Source of the DNA: Dipteris shenzhenensis
Taxonomy: Eukaryota > Polypodiophyta > Polypodiopsida > Gleicheniales
Strand: one strand, 5' to 3'
Assembly: GCA_047967505.1 (NCBI GenBank)
Contig: CM106539.1
DNA length: 64,000 nt
Below, one piece after another: positions 24,990 to 36,456 of the stretch. Under the pieces are notes generated by a model. That model saw only the letters and a program-made list of their open reading frames with translations. It searched no databases and was not told where the DNA came from. Numbering within the stretch: position 1 is the first letter of the stretch; each line of letters begins with the position of its first letter. Made by a program: the position numbers and the translations under genes.

Positions 24990-25928
24990 CGTATGAAAAT
25001 CTCAAGGAATACACTTTCTTTTAAGAAATCTTTTGCGCAAGGCAGCCAAGATTATGAGGCTATGAAAGAATCTTTAGGCAGGTAGCATTGTGGAATGAAA
25101 AGGAATTCTGAGCCACGTGTCTAGGTAATAACCTTGGATTATTGAATGTGGCAATTGCTTGTGAGAGGGGGCGATGGCCGCACTGCCTGCTTGCAATTCT
25201 CTTTGAATTCAATCCCTAGCCTTCTCCTTCACGGTCTGCATGAAGAAGAGAATGGCAATGGCGATGCGAAGGGCTACTTCTTCTTCTTCTTCTATAACCC
25301 ATCTCTTCTACTCCTCTCCCTCTCTTTGGTCATTGTCTGAGGAGGTGCGAAGTTGTTGAAGAAGAAGAAGAAGACGACGACGACGACGACGACGACGAAG
25401 AAGGCAGAGGAAGAATCAGCAGATCATACTGCATCAATCCACCCTCCCTCCCCTCCGATCATCGTTTTGGATCCCAGATTCGAGTTCCTCATCCTCAAAT
25501 TTGTTCCTCTCCAGCACCAATCGCTCTCGCACCAAATATCGTCCAGCATCACCCCCCGGATCATCGATTCTCATGCCGGATTCGAGTCCCTCTTCCTCCA
25601 ATCTGTAATTGCCTGTTCAATTTTGCGAGTTTGCCAGCTTTCCCGGCCCTTCTCCCCTTTTTCCTACCTCAATCTCCATCAGTGTACCCTCCCTGGAGAC
25701 CATTGATGGAAGTTCTGAGTAATGTTTGTGAGTTTCTACTAGTCGGGTCTGCCATCTTAAGAGATCATCATCCTGGGAGTACACTAAGGCACGGGCAGCG
25801 TTAACCTGCAAAATCAAGACTTTCGAACCGCTGTCGGCATCCGAGCCGCAATAATCTCCACTTGCCGTTCGGTCATCGTCTGTTTGCCTTAGGGAATTGC
25901 CTTCAACCTTTCACTATGTGCTTTATCG
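24990..25928. other. Region between the kelch pseudogene and the RNFT-like gene; likely promoter and 5' UTR
   Basis: GC-richer than average. It includes a TTC run at 25,269-25,283 and a GAA/GAC trinucleotide tract at 25,354-25,400. Several open frames read through the triplet repeats and have no recognisable content. Confidence 0.45.
25354..25400. repeat. Trinucleotide tract (GAA)n(GAC)n
   Basis: GAAGAAGAAGAAG followed by about eight GAC units. It lies in the presumed 5' region of the RNFT-like gene. Confidence 0.9.
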
Positions 25929-26469
25929 ATGGAGAGCTCTGGATCCTCTCCAGAAGCATACCGGAGGAGGAGATATGGCCTGCAGTTGTCCTCTGGTCTA
26001 TTACAGGCTCCGGTTTCTGCATTCCTGGAGCTTCGTGGCGTCTTCAGAGGTGCTTTACATCAATCCGATAACGAAGCTCCGAGTACTTCTTCACCACTTG
26101 CATTGAACCGAAATAGAGATCCTAGCACAGGGGCAACTACGGGCGATGGAGAGGTATGTATCAGAATAATTGCTGCAGGGGAGATGGACGATGGCAGAAC
26201 AGGGAGGATGGCAGCCGATGAAGCCACTAGCAGCTCGAGAGTAACGTTGCCTGTGGTGGCTTCCATTGAGAGTAGTTCAAGTTCGTCTTCATCAGCAAGT
26301 CCATTGGTCGGACCCGAAGGTGTAGAGAGTTCTGAAACCGGTACTATGGTGAATGAAAGGGAAACAACTCCACAGAGATACGACTTTCAGCAGCTGGCGA
26401 GATGGATTGAGCAAGTTCTTCCGTTTTCAATGCTTCTGTTGATTTTCTTCATCCGTCAACATTTGCAAG
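25929..26469 (+). CDS. RNFT-type membrane RING E3 ligase, first coding exon only
   Basis: The ATG at 25,929 opens a frame running to a splice donor, CAAG followed by GTACAC, at 26,470. The N-terminus has the RRRYGLQL and LLQAPVSAFLEL blocks seen in plant homologues of RING finger and transmembrane protein RNFT1/2. A long Ser/Thr/Gly-rich variable linker and a polyserine run follow (about residues 114-123). The exon ends in RWIEQVLPFSMLLLIFF (about residues 156-172), the start of the first membrane segment, followed by IRQHLQ. In the family the next exon supplies more membrane helices, and a C-terminal RING lies further on. None is recognisable in the 37 kb downstream. Either the intron is very long, as is known in gymnosperms, or the gene was truncated by the Helitron DNA that starts 250 bp later. 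Confidence 0.8.
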
Positions 26470-26715
26470 GTACACGTTCTTTAATTTGAGGCATCTTTCA
26501 GTGACTACTTAACCTATTTTGAATTTTGATCTACATGCTGGATCTTGCCACTTGATTTTCAATCACCCTTTTGGGTCACATTGAAAACCTGGTTGGCTCT
26601 TAGGAAAATGTTTGGAGGGCGGTAATTAAAGGTTGAGACTTCTTGTGTGGGTATGCCGAGTGCTTAGCCCTCACGTTATAGGAGGGACAAGGCAGGCAAA
26701 ACCTTTGGTCATTGT

Positions 26716-26872
26716 GCATAGATAGTCCATTCAGAAAGTTATACTCGGTTCCATATGATACAGACTATTTACAGAATGTATTAGGTGCGGACATATTTCA
26801 AATGCAAATGCTTTCTATAATCGTTATATCCCTAAACGTTTTTAAAGTTATGACATCTTTAGCCCATGATCA
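26716..26872 (+). mobile_element. Helitron-derived fragment duplicated from 28,978-29,135
   Basis: About 155 bp match 28,978-29,135 at roughly 88% by eye (GCATAGATAGTCCATTCAGA is shared exactly). At the downstream site this sequence directly precedes the Rep-coding region, so the fragment is a partial second copy. Confidence 0.8.
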
Positions 26873-27239
26873 ATTGCCCATGTGACATGCATACCTCATG
26901 CACATAGGGCTGTCTCTCATGCCTCCCAATCCTATGCAAATACCATGGCCCTTTGCTCTCCTTGTGTTGGTAGCTTATAAGTAAGACTATGAAACCCTCT
27001 ACTCCAATAGGAATTTTGTAAAGCTAAGCTCTTTGCTAATTTCTAACATAATTGTAGATATTAGAAGCTATACTAGATGTTTCATTATATAATGCTTCCT
27101 TTCATAGCTTTTCCCTCTTCATGCAGCGTGAGGATCATTAATGGAGCTCAGCGCTCCATATAGCTCAATGCACATATACCTAGAACAACGACCACCCAAG
27201 ATGTTGATATGGCATGTTAGCCATTTTAACACTAATACC

Positions 27240-28235
27240 TAAATGAAAATTGCTATATACTAAATGCAAAGTTCTATATACCAAACTCAAATTGCTACAT
27301 GCGATATGCAAAATTCTATGTGCAAAATACAAAATCATACATTCTCAAATGCAAAGTACCATGTGCAAAATGCAAAGTGCTATGTTCTATGTCCCAAACT
27401 CAATAAGTGCAAAATGCAAAATACTAAGTGCAAAATGCAAAATGATATGAACCCAAGGAAGGGCACATTCCTTGGTCTTATAATTTTTGGAGAGGAAATG
27501 TGTCAACTCTCCCCCCATACGAATGTGTGGTTAAGTTTATTAATTTATGTGTTCGATAAAAAGTGCTATGTGCTAAATGCAAAAATGCTGGTTGCTCAAT
27601 GCTATGTACTAAATGAAAAATACTATGAACAAAATACAAAATCATACAGTTCTAAAAACAAAGTACCATGTGCAAAATGCAAAGTGCTATGTTCTATATC
27701 CCAAACTCAAATTGCTACATACTATATGCAAAATACTATGTGCAAAATACAAAATGATATGAACCCAAGGAAGGGCATGTTCCTTGGTCTTATAATTTTT
27801 GAAGAGGAAATGTGCCGACTCTCCCCCCACACGAATGTGTGGTTAAGTTTATTAATTTATGTGTTCGATAAAAAGTGCTATGTGCTAAATGCAAAAATGC
27901 TAGTTGCTCAATGCTATGTACTAAATGCAAAATAATATGTACAAAATATAAAATCATACAGTTCTAAAAACAAAGTACCATGTGCAAAATGCAAAGTGCT
28001 ATGTTCTATATCCCAAACTCAAATGACTACATACTATATGCAAAATACTATGTGCAAAATGCAATGAACCCAAGGAAGGGCACGTTCCTTGGTCTTATAA
28101 TTTTTGGAGAGGAAATGTGCCGACTCTTCACCCACACGAATGTGTGGTTAAGTTTATTTGTTTATGTGTTGGATACAAAGTGCTATATGCTAAATGCAAA
28201 AATGCTAGTTGATCAATGCTAAGTGCTAATTCTAA
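27240..28235 (+). repeat. Minisatellite, three 305-312 bp units built from a short TGCAAAATGC-type motif
   Basis: Unit landmarks ATGAACCCAAGGAAGGGCA occur at 27,447, 27,759 and 28,064. Inside each unit an AAATGCAAA/GTGCTATGT motif is repeated many times. Diverged motif copies run on to about 28,470. The 223-codon open frame here is a product of the repeat and not a gene. Confidence 0.9.
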
Positions 28236-28970
28236 ATGAAAAATGCTATGTGCAAAAGTCAAAGTGCTATATCTCAAATTCGAATTGCCACCTAATATAT
28301 ACAAAGTAATAAATGAAAACTGCTATATCCCAAATTCAAATAGCTACAAAATATATGCAAAAAAATATATGCTAAACACAATCTCCTATGGGCAAAAAGA
28401 AAGAGATATCTACCATGTTCTATTTTTGAAATGCTATATGCTACATTCAAATTCCTATATGCTATATTCAAATTGGTTTCAACATAAACTAGAGACGTTA
28501 TAAATTTTGAGTGAAAAATATAAAGTGTTAAAAACCTTGATATTTTGTTTGCAGATTATTCGAATTGGAGAATTTCAAGTCATTTTTAACACTATCATCT
28601 ACAACGGGAAAATAAAGTAGGTGCTTCTACTTTAACATATAATTTACTTTACAAATATGAAAAGTTCACTTATTGAAAGGAGAAAACTTGCTTCCTACTT
28701 TAGCATAGAAAACAAGAAAAGATGATTACAAACGAGTTTCTCTTTATGGCTATTCATCGATAAATTTCTAGAAGAATGGAACCAAATCACTTCTCAATAT
28801 ATTTCAAAGATGCAATATTGTGTATATTGTGGTAGAATAGAATTTAACATAGGTTCTTTTACAAAGTAAAAATCAGTAATATCACTACTAGAATCAACTA
28901 TAACACCATACGATTATCCAATACGTTCATAAGTTTGCATGTAGAAAATTGCCTAGGACATAGATAAAAA

Positions 28971-29287
28971 ATGACTTGTAAAGCATGCATAGATAGTCCA
29001 TTCAGAAAGTTGTACTCGGTTCCCTACGATCCATACTATTTACAGAATGTATTAGGTGCCGACATATTTCAAATGCAAATTCTTTTCATAATCAATATAT
29101 CCCTAAACATTTCTAAAGGTATTACATCTTTAGCAACAAGTATACTACAAAGGAGATTGATGTTGGATAATCCACTAATATGTTGGAATCAGCAACAAAG
29201 ATTTTGTAGTAACTCAACAAACTTACTATCAACAACAAAACACGTTCTAGCGTTTAACTCTAGAACAAACCCCATTTTAAAAAATAC
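28971..29287 (+). pseudogene. Upstream part of Helitron coding region
   Basis: An open stretch just before the Rep frame, in a different frame. Its beginning is the segment duplicated at 26,716. I do not recognise a domain in it. Position suggests the N-terminal part of the RepHel protein. Confidence 0.45.
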
Positions 29288-30940
29288 TTGACAATGTATG
29301 AAAGACCGCATCCAAAACTAGGACTAAGTGTTCTTTCTTCAAATGTTATTTCTAATATTCTTGAAAGACACTCTGCTGACTCACCATTCAATCTTATGAA
29401 AATTGCACATGAGGACAACTACTTGTTATTACTAGAACAAATCAACATGCTACCTACAACTCATCAATTCAAAAAAAAAACATCGCATGAAGTCGGCACA
29501 ATTGTACTTTGTGATTCAACAAGAATTATTGAGCGTCAGCTCATAACATCTATGGAAGGTCTGTCACAATGTGACAAATTAACACTAGAGTATGCATTAT
29601 TCCCATTTCTCTATCCTTTCAGATATAGTGCTCATGATGGCAAGATGTTCTTCAACGTATATTTAAAAATGAGAATATCAACATTGTTCTCCGTTTTCAC
29701 TCTTTACAAACCATACTTGTTATTGATGTACTAAATACATCAATCTTTTTTAATAGCAAACTCTACTCAAACTAGAGTATTACAAAGAGATATTGACCAA
29801 CAAAGATGACAAGATCCAAGAATATCTGAACAAGAGATAATTAGACGTATTCTTAAGTTTCAGATAACAAGTTCTATTCCTGGATCTCCTTCATGGCATT
29901 GTAGAAACTTAAAAGATCTAATGGCAATGGTTGACACATGGGGCCTTCCCAATATATTCCTTACACTTACTGCAAATGAGGTATCAACCACGAGATGGTG
30001 TGAAATTGATCAAATAGAAACCATTGCTAAACAATTCAATAAAAACTTCATATGGAGAGATTGTCCAGTTGAATGCGCAGTGCTCTTCCATGTTAGACTG
30101 TAACAATTCTTAGCAAGATATATTCTATGTGATAAAGGACTACTAGGTAGAGTCAGCATTCACATCATAAGCTATGAGGTACAAAATCGAGGATCTATGC
30201 ATGCACACATGATGCTATGGATAGATGAACAAGACATAGATATCGTATCAAAACAAATAGATGCACATATCCGTTACACGAATGGTTTTAATAACTGGCC
30301 AGAGAATTCAATTCAAAGAAAGCTTAACTATATGGTAATGAGAAAACAAATCTAGACATGTACGCCAACATGCAATCTATTTGACTCAAGCACAAACCAC
30401 AAATGCAAATATGGATTTCCATAACCTATACATGTAGAGACTAAACCTACTATAGATCCTCTAACACAAAGATGGATCTACTTCCGTCCATCCCTAGAAC
30501 ATCGTAATGTCGTTCCATACCATGCAGGAATATTACTCTTGTGGCAAGCACATATGAATATTCAAAAAATAACCAACACAGGCCTATCATATTACCTTCT
30601 AAAATATGCTATGAAAACCGAACCCGTGGGACACATGAACTTGAATCATGGTGATGCAAAAGTTCTAGGACTACATAATCTAGATCCAATTAAATTAAAA
30701 ATGATATATGCATACATTCTTTCAAAGCCAACATCTCCAACAGAGGCAACATTGTCATGCTTACAAATATCTACCATTCAAAGAAGTGAATCTGTGCATT
30801 TCATTGACTCCTCTCCCCCATCTATGCGCCAAAAATACCTTCGTGAAAATTGTGTTTCTATAATGCATCCTATAGATACATATTGCGGTCATCCAAGTGT
30901 CATGGAAAACTTGACCTACTCAAATTGCAAGTTTACATAA
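29288..30940 (+). pseudogene. Helitron Rep (HUH endonuclease) domain, helicase missing
   Basis: One frame with about five stops and no frameshift carries the Helitron-like N-terminal domain. FPFLYPF (about 29,608) and LFSVFTLYKPYLLLMY (about 29,685-29,732) come first, then GLPNIFLTLTANE (29,942-29,980). The HUH motif is HAHMMLWI (about 30,204-30,227). A CTPTCNLF...HKCKYGFP cysteine region follows (30,361-30,420), then YHAGILLLWQAHMNIQ. Last comes the YYLLKYAMK segment (about 30,590-30,616), whose two tyrosines match the catalytic pair. Helitrons move by rolling-circle replication using Rep plus a PIF1-type helicase. No helicase follows here, so the copy is truncated. Stops near 29,732, 29,806, 30,101, 30,352 and 30,421 show it is dead. 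Confidence 0.9.
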
Positions 30941-31079
30941 ATCTATGTTATAAATTCACTTTATAAATTAAGTCAAAATGGAAAATATTATTTAAAAATT
31001 TCTAGGAAATAGCACTAAATTCATTTATACATATTCTAGCTCAATACAGCTACCTGCCCGAATCTAGTTGGAGGCTATG

Positions 31080-31290
31080 AAACCATATTTGGAATAAATG
31101 CTCACATATTTCATGAGGCTATCAAACAATCTTTGGAATTAAATGAAGCTATGAAACCATATTTGGAGTTAAATGAGGCTCTAAAACAATCTTTGGAATT
31201 AAATGAAGCTATGAAACCATATTTGGAGTTAAATGAGGCTCTAAAACAATCTTTGGAATTAAATGAGGCTATGAAACCATATTTACACAT
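31080..31290. repeat. 60-bp tandem repeat made of two 30-bp half-units
   Basis: Bases 31,141-31,200 and 31,201-31,260 are identical. Diverged partial copies lie on each side. Each 60-mer holds two versions of AAATGARGCTMTRAAACMAT. It lies just past the Helitron remnant. Confidence 0.95.
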
Positions 31291-31299
31291 ATGAATACA

Positions 31300-31560
31300 T
31301 TTGCACCTAGTTGCCTTGAGAGTACACTGAAGTTGTTTTGGCCATTGGCATGCTTGTTGGGCACACCTGGCAACAATTCATCATCAAACAATACACTATC
31401 TCCCTCCTTTGTTTCTTTAATAGGACCTTTGGCTTTTGGCTCAATGTAGCCAAGGTCTAAAACAAGCCTAGAGAAATAGAGTCATCAAGCCACTTGTGAT
31501 CTCACAATCTCAAACCTTGATGTTGCAGAGATCTAATGGTGTCAATGGTGCTTTGGTTTT
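31300..31560. other. Short unassigned stretch between the 60-bp repeat and the gypsy gag
   Basis: No motif seen. It may be the decayed continuation of the gypsy element on the - strand. Confidence 0.4.
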
Positions 31561-33205
31561 GCTTTCTGCTTGATCACTTTTCTCTCGAGTTGGTAGGGCC
31601 AACATAGGTTGCCATGGGTAATATTGCACTTGGGTTTGTCATGCAATGTGCCGACCTTGGTTTGTATCATGGTTACCCCATCGTTGGTAGTAGTTACAAT
31701 ATAACCGAGGTCATGGCCAAAGTTGTGGACACTCAGTGCTTGTATGACTTTGGTGGCAAATGGCACACCATACCATGTCCCTCTAGGGATATAAATGTTG
31801 GTTATTTTTTGTATCCCGTGCTTTGAGGACTTTGACTTCTTCACGTAGAGCACGTAATTCGTCCATGGGTAGTTTTTTCTTGTCCTCATGCTTTGGGTTG
31901 GGAGGGGCGGTATGCATGGATGCTGCTGATGGGGCAGAGGAGGTTGCCTTGTCTGACATGCCCTCTTTAGAGTCCCGATCACGGGCATTGTCATCCAAAT
32001 CAATAGCAATGGGACAACATTCATTAAAGCCTGGAAGCTTCTTATCATAAAGTCGGTCATGAAGCTTCTTGTCACGCATTCCAATGAGGAAGCGGGGAAG
32101 CAGTTGTACATTGGTCAGCCATTCGTTATCCTCACATCAGGCACTCAAATGTTTAATTTGAGCGATGTAATCCGAAGGCTCTCACTAGGCTATTGTTTGA
32201 CATGATACAACTATTCTGCTACACCCCACTTGGGTCCTTGAGGTGTGAAACCGATGGTGAAAGCTACCTTGAATGCAGTGAAATTGACTTTATTTTTGCC
32301 AGAGAGGGATTTGAACCACACTCCAGCCTTGCCTTCTAAACATAATCCAAAGGAGTCAATCTTGGATTCATCATTGACATCTCCAAATGTTGCGCAACTT
32401 TGCTCAAATGTTTCCATGTGCAAGATTGGATCACCGTCCCCCATAAACTTACTCATCAATTTGGCAATTTGGTGGGACGTATGAAATCTCGCAAAGGTGT
32501 GGTCACGACCAAATGAAATCCATGGGAGTCGGACCTCGTGTGTCCTCAAGACTTTACCCAGTAATGTGGATCCTGATAGTGGACATCATATCCATACGAG
32601 TAGTCATGTGCATAAGGACATTCGAAGGGTGGCCTAACATGTAGGTTCGATTCATAAGCAGGGGTGTATGATGGAATCAGAGCCTCTACAATGGGTGGGA
32701 TAGATGCATGGCCAACCATGGCTGGATAGGTGGGGTGGCCGTGGTTGTGGTGATGCCATGTGATGCACGGGGAGTGGGTGTGACACCATCTCATGGATGG
32801 GTACCTCGTAAGCTCTTGTAGGTATCAACGGGGATGGTTCTAGAAATGTTTCATAAGGTGTAGGTCTAGTCCTTATGCCATGGTGTGATGGACCCCATAG
32901 GAAGGCCTCGTGATGTTCGTCTTGAAGAGAACCTGATGGCTCGGCATGGGTTGACAGTGTTGCGGATCTTGAGTCTAGGGTTGGGGTAGTGTCACTAAAC
33001 TAGACATGTCATGGTTCTCTAGGAGGTAGATCTGGATTGGGTTTGTGTGGGGTGGATCTCTCCTATGGGGGTGCCTAGCCCATTGATGGTTCGGGGTACC
33101 ACGTGGCATCATAGGGGTTGCTGGTGGATGGCCAGGGTCTGACATGGGAAGAGGGAGGTGCGATGTTAGCATAAAAGCGCATTTGATATATTGCTTTCTC
33201 TCCAT
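31560..33205 (-). pseudogene. Ty3/gypsy gag remnant, related to the 15.9-kb element
   Basis: On the - strand the frames at 33,205, 32,794, 32,549 and 32,079 give a proline-rich N-terminus. The capsid-type core follows: MGDGDPILHMETFEQ, LEGKAGVWFKSL and IGFTPQGPKWGV. A lysine-rich stretch comes next, then a VWCAIC-type cysteine cluster after a frameshift near 31,790. The same blocks occur in the Gag at 56.2-57.1 kb (HGEGDPITYVERFE, DGKAGTWYQAL, YSPKGPKWSL, DMVWCSVC). No pol follows, so the element is truncated at its 3' side. Confidence 0.8.
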
Positions 33206-34185
33206 TGCCGTGGACCCAGGGCTTGTTAGGCACGTGGTCTATCTGCACCATTGGAAAGGGGGATGGTACCCCTGTGGGTCATGGATGGCATCTATGCAGT
33301 GCTTCCGATGGTGACTAGCGGGTGTATGGGCAACAAGTCTATAGATCCTATAAGTCAGGTAGTGTGATCAGGTAGCTGTCCCATATATGACATGTTTGGG
33401 GACTCAGGGACAATGGCAGGACCCATCCTAGCCTCTTCTTGGGATTCGTAACTCATGACCTCATGAAAGAATGAATCCCAAAAGGCAAGATGGCATAGGT
33501 GGAGTCACCGGATGCTTCGGAAGGTTTGGTAGATGCGGGTGTTGATCCACTTTCATCAATGCATGATCCTTCACCAAGGATGCATCCTGACCTTAGGTGC
33601 ATACAAAGGGGGTCTAGGTACGCGCAAGATCCAATGGTTGGATTTAAAAGGAATGCTCACTGTTGAGCAACGTCTTCTAGGAGCTGTTGTAAATGGTCTT
33701 CAATATATTCATTTAGGATCAGTTTGGCAGGGGGGATGAGGCAACAGATTCACAGAATAAATCCCCAATCGTATGTGCATCTATCGCTGCCCATAAAACA
33801 TACCTCATTGACAAAGGTGGATGCGGGCAATAGCTAACAAATTGTGCAATCCGCATCATCAAATTAGAATAGGTCCCACCGAATGTACAGGCGATCGTTA
33901 GGAAATACCCACGACTTCTCTTTCCCTGCGAATGGGGTCAAATCGATTTAGGTATAGGTGGCATTGTAAGTCTGATGGTAACTCCAAAAAGAGGTCCCGT
34001 AAGGTGTGGACCTCTGTGTGACTCCAGAGGATGTCACAGAGCTCTTTGATTGTCTGCATGCAAGTGGATGTGTACTAGGGAGGTAGAGCTCACATAGATG
34101 GATGGGGTTTCCTAGCAGTTTGTCATGGTAAAGGTGATGGTGGTTGCCTAGAAGTTAGCTGTGTGTAATTATCTGGGTTCCTTTA
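33206..34185. other. Probable decayed leader or gag-proximal region of the same gypsy element
   Basis: G-rich on the + strand, with short open frames only. I see no specific motif. Confidence 0.35.
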
Positions 34186-36456
34186 ATCAATGGGACCCAC
34201 TCACTTTTTGTGTGTTGAGGTGTTATTTTCACACAAGTGGGTATGTCAATGTGTCTGTTTTATGTTTTTGTTGAATTTTTGGGGTGTAAAGAATTTTATT
34301 TTTTTGTTTTCCCTTAGGTGTATGTTTTCGTGTTGGTGCAAGTGCGGGTGTGTGTTGTTGTTTTTCACTTCAAAACATCAAACAATCAAAAAACTGAATG
34401 TGGGTGCATGGTGGAAGATTTTTAAATGATTGTGATTGTGAATGTATGTTCCCTATGGATGGAAAGGATAGACCAAAAAGTCAATCCCTAAAAGTACCCA
34501 TGAATGTCGAAAAAAATAATAATTTAAGGTCCCTGTCTGAAGGATAAGGGAACTTTTGTACGTTCAAGTGTTGCTTCGAGGGGTTGAGGGTCATACCTTG
34601 GTGTAGGCACCCCTACTTGGCTTCAAGAGATTGGATGGTTATGTTCAAAGGATTGCATCAAGTTGTAGGCTAGGCTAATGTTGCCGTAGGGGAGCAATTT
34701 TTATCATGTGAGGGACATGTGTCAATTCTAACGATTTAATTGCGGCAAGGGCCTTAGGTGGCCCTCGGGTCCCTAACCATGATGATTGGGTTTTTTCAAT
34801 GGTTGGTTGGGATTCCAAGGTTGATTGATGTTTGACGAAAAATTCCTAGGAGAGTGGTTAGGGCCTCTTTTTCCCGAAGAGGGTTCAATTTGTTTGATGG
34901 CCCTGTGAGGTGTTATGCCACTCTTGGTATTTGCAGGTGGGGGTCGCTTTTGTGATGTTCTTGCAAGGGCAAACCCTTTTTTCAAAATGTCCACTTTGAA
35001 GGTCTGAGGGGTATTGAGATGAAAGGGATGGGTGGGATGGATGTGAAAAAATTTTGGGTGGAAAGGTCGGGTTAGGGGTGAATGGGTGTCCTAGAATGGG
35101 CTCTAAGGGCTTTGGGTGGGGGTCAATAGATTAGAAAAATTTGGAAAATTAAGGTTGAGGGGTGGGGGGTGTCCTAAGGTTTTGGGGATGTGTGTGAAGG
35201 AGAGGGTGGGGAGGTGGACTAGGGTGGTGGGTCAAAGAATTTTTGTTTTCAATAAATTTTTAATGGATGGAGGGTGTGTGTGTGGGTCCTATGGGAGGGA
35301 TCTAAGGCTGTAGGATCTAGGGGGGATGGGGGTGTGGGGGTTATGGATAGGATGAGGTGTAGTGGGGTCTAGGGTGGGGGTTATGTCAGTGTATGTGTTT
35401 TTTATGTGTGTTTTTGCATGTGTGTGTGTGACTATTGTGTGGGGGTGTGTGTAAGTGTGTGTGTATGTGTTTGATTGTTTTTTTCTGTGATCGTGTGTTT
35501 GTGTGGGTGTGTGGGTGTGTGGGTGTGTGCCTAGGAGGTGGGAGAATGGGGTTTGGGTGGGTTTAATGTGGTTTAAGGGTGTTGGACCCCCCCACAGCAG
35601 CATGGGTGAAGCTGAGGGGGGTGTGGGCTTTTTTTTGTGTGTGTGCTTTTTTTTGGAAGTGTGTGCATATATGTGTGCATGCGTGCATGTGTGCACATGT
35701 GGGTGTGTCTATGGGTGCATGTGTTTTTTTGTGTTTATGTGCGGGTATGTGTGCACATGAGTGTGTGTGTGTGCATTTTTTTTTAATTTTTGTGTGTGGG
35801 GGGGGGGTCCTAGAGGTGGGGATTTGTGTGAATAGGGATAAAAGGCGTGTCCTAGAGGGTGGGGGCAGATGTGAATGGGAGGTGGGGAAAAGTAGGATTT
35901 TATTTTTTGTTTAGGTTAAGGGGGGGAGGAAGGTCTCTCTTCTCCCTTCCTGTTGGCGGCCACTGGCTACCCCTCCCCCTCTCCTCCTTCTCCTACCCTT
36001 GCACTCCTTGCTCTCCCCTCAGCCTCGCCTTCTCCTCTTCTACTCCCCATCGGTGGCTCCTTCTTCTCCCCTGTCGTTTTGCTTCTCCTGGCCTCTCCTT
36101 TTGGATACTCTCATCGATGGCTCCTTCGATTGCTTCTACCCAGTTCTTGGCCTGTGATGTCTCATCACCTACTGCCTCATCGGTGTTCGTTGCTCTAGCC
36201 CTGTCGATTGGATCATGGTTTCTCCTCAGTGGTCTACTCCACTATGGCTCTTCACCCCTATTGGTTTCACAGTTGTTCTACCCTCGTTGGTTCACTTCCT
36301 ACCAGTGGTTGTTCTATCGTGGGTTTTCTTCTTGCTTCTCCCTGTTGGCTCCCTGGTGGCTGTTCTCTTCCCTATTGATTTGGATTTGGTGGCTCTACTC
36401 GTTAGTGCTGGCCTAGTCTTCTCTACTCACTATGGTTTCCTGCTACTTACCTCATA
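34186..36456. other. Strongly strand-skewed block: G/T-rich, then C/T-rich
   Basis: From about 34,190 to 35,925 the + strand is rich in G and T, with GGGTGTGTGTG-type runs and G tracts. From about 35,930 to 36,456 it switches abruptly to C/T-rich. Open frames such as the His/Thr/Pro-rich one on the - strand at 35,289-35,696 come from the simple sequence. I recognise no gene. Confidence 0.7.

Noticed and set aside
27264-27935. 223-codon open frame on the + strand
   Set aside because: It is made of minisatellite units and reads the same short word over and over. It has no domain and is explained by the repeat.
35289-35696. His/Thr/Pro-rich open frame on the - strand
   Set aside because: It is the translation of TG-rich simple sequence and has no conserved motif.
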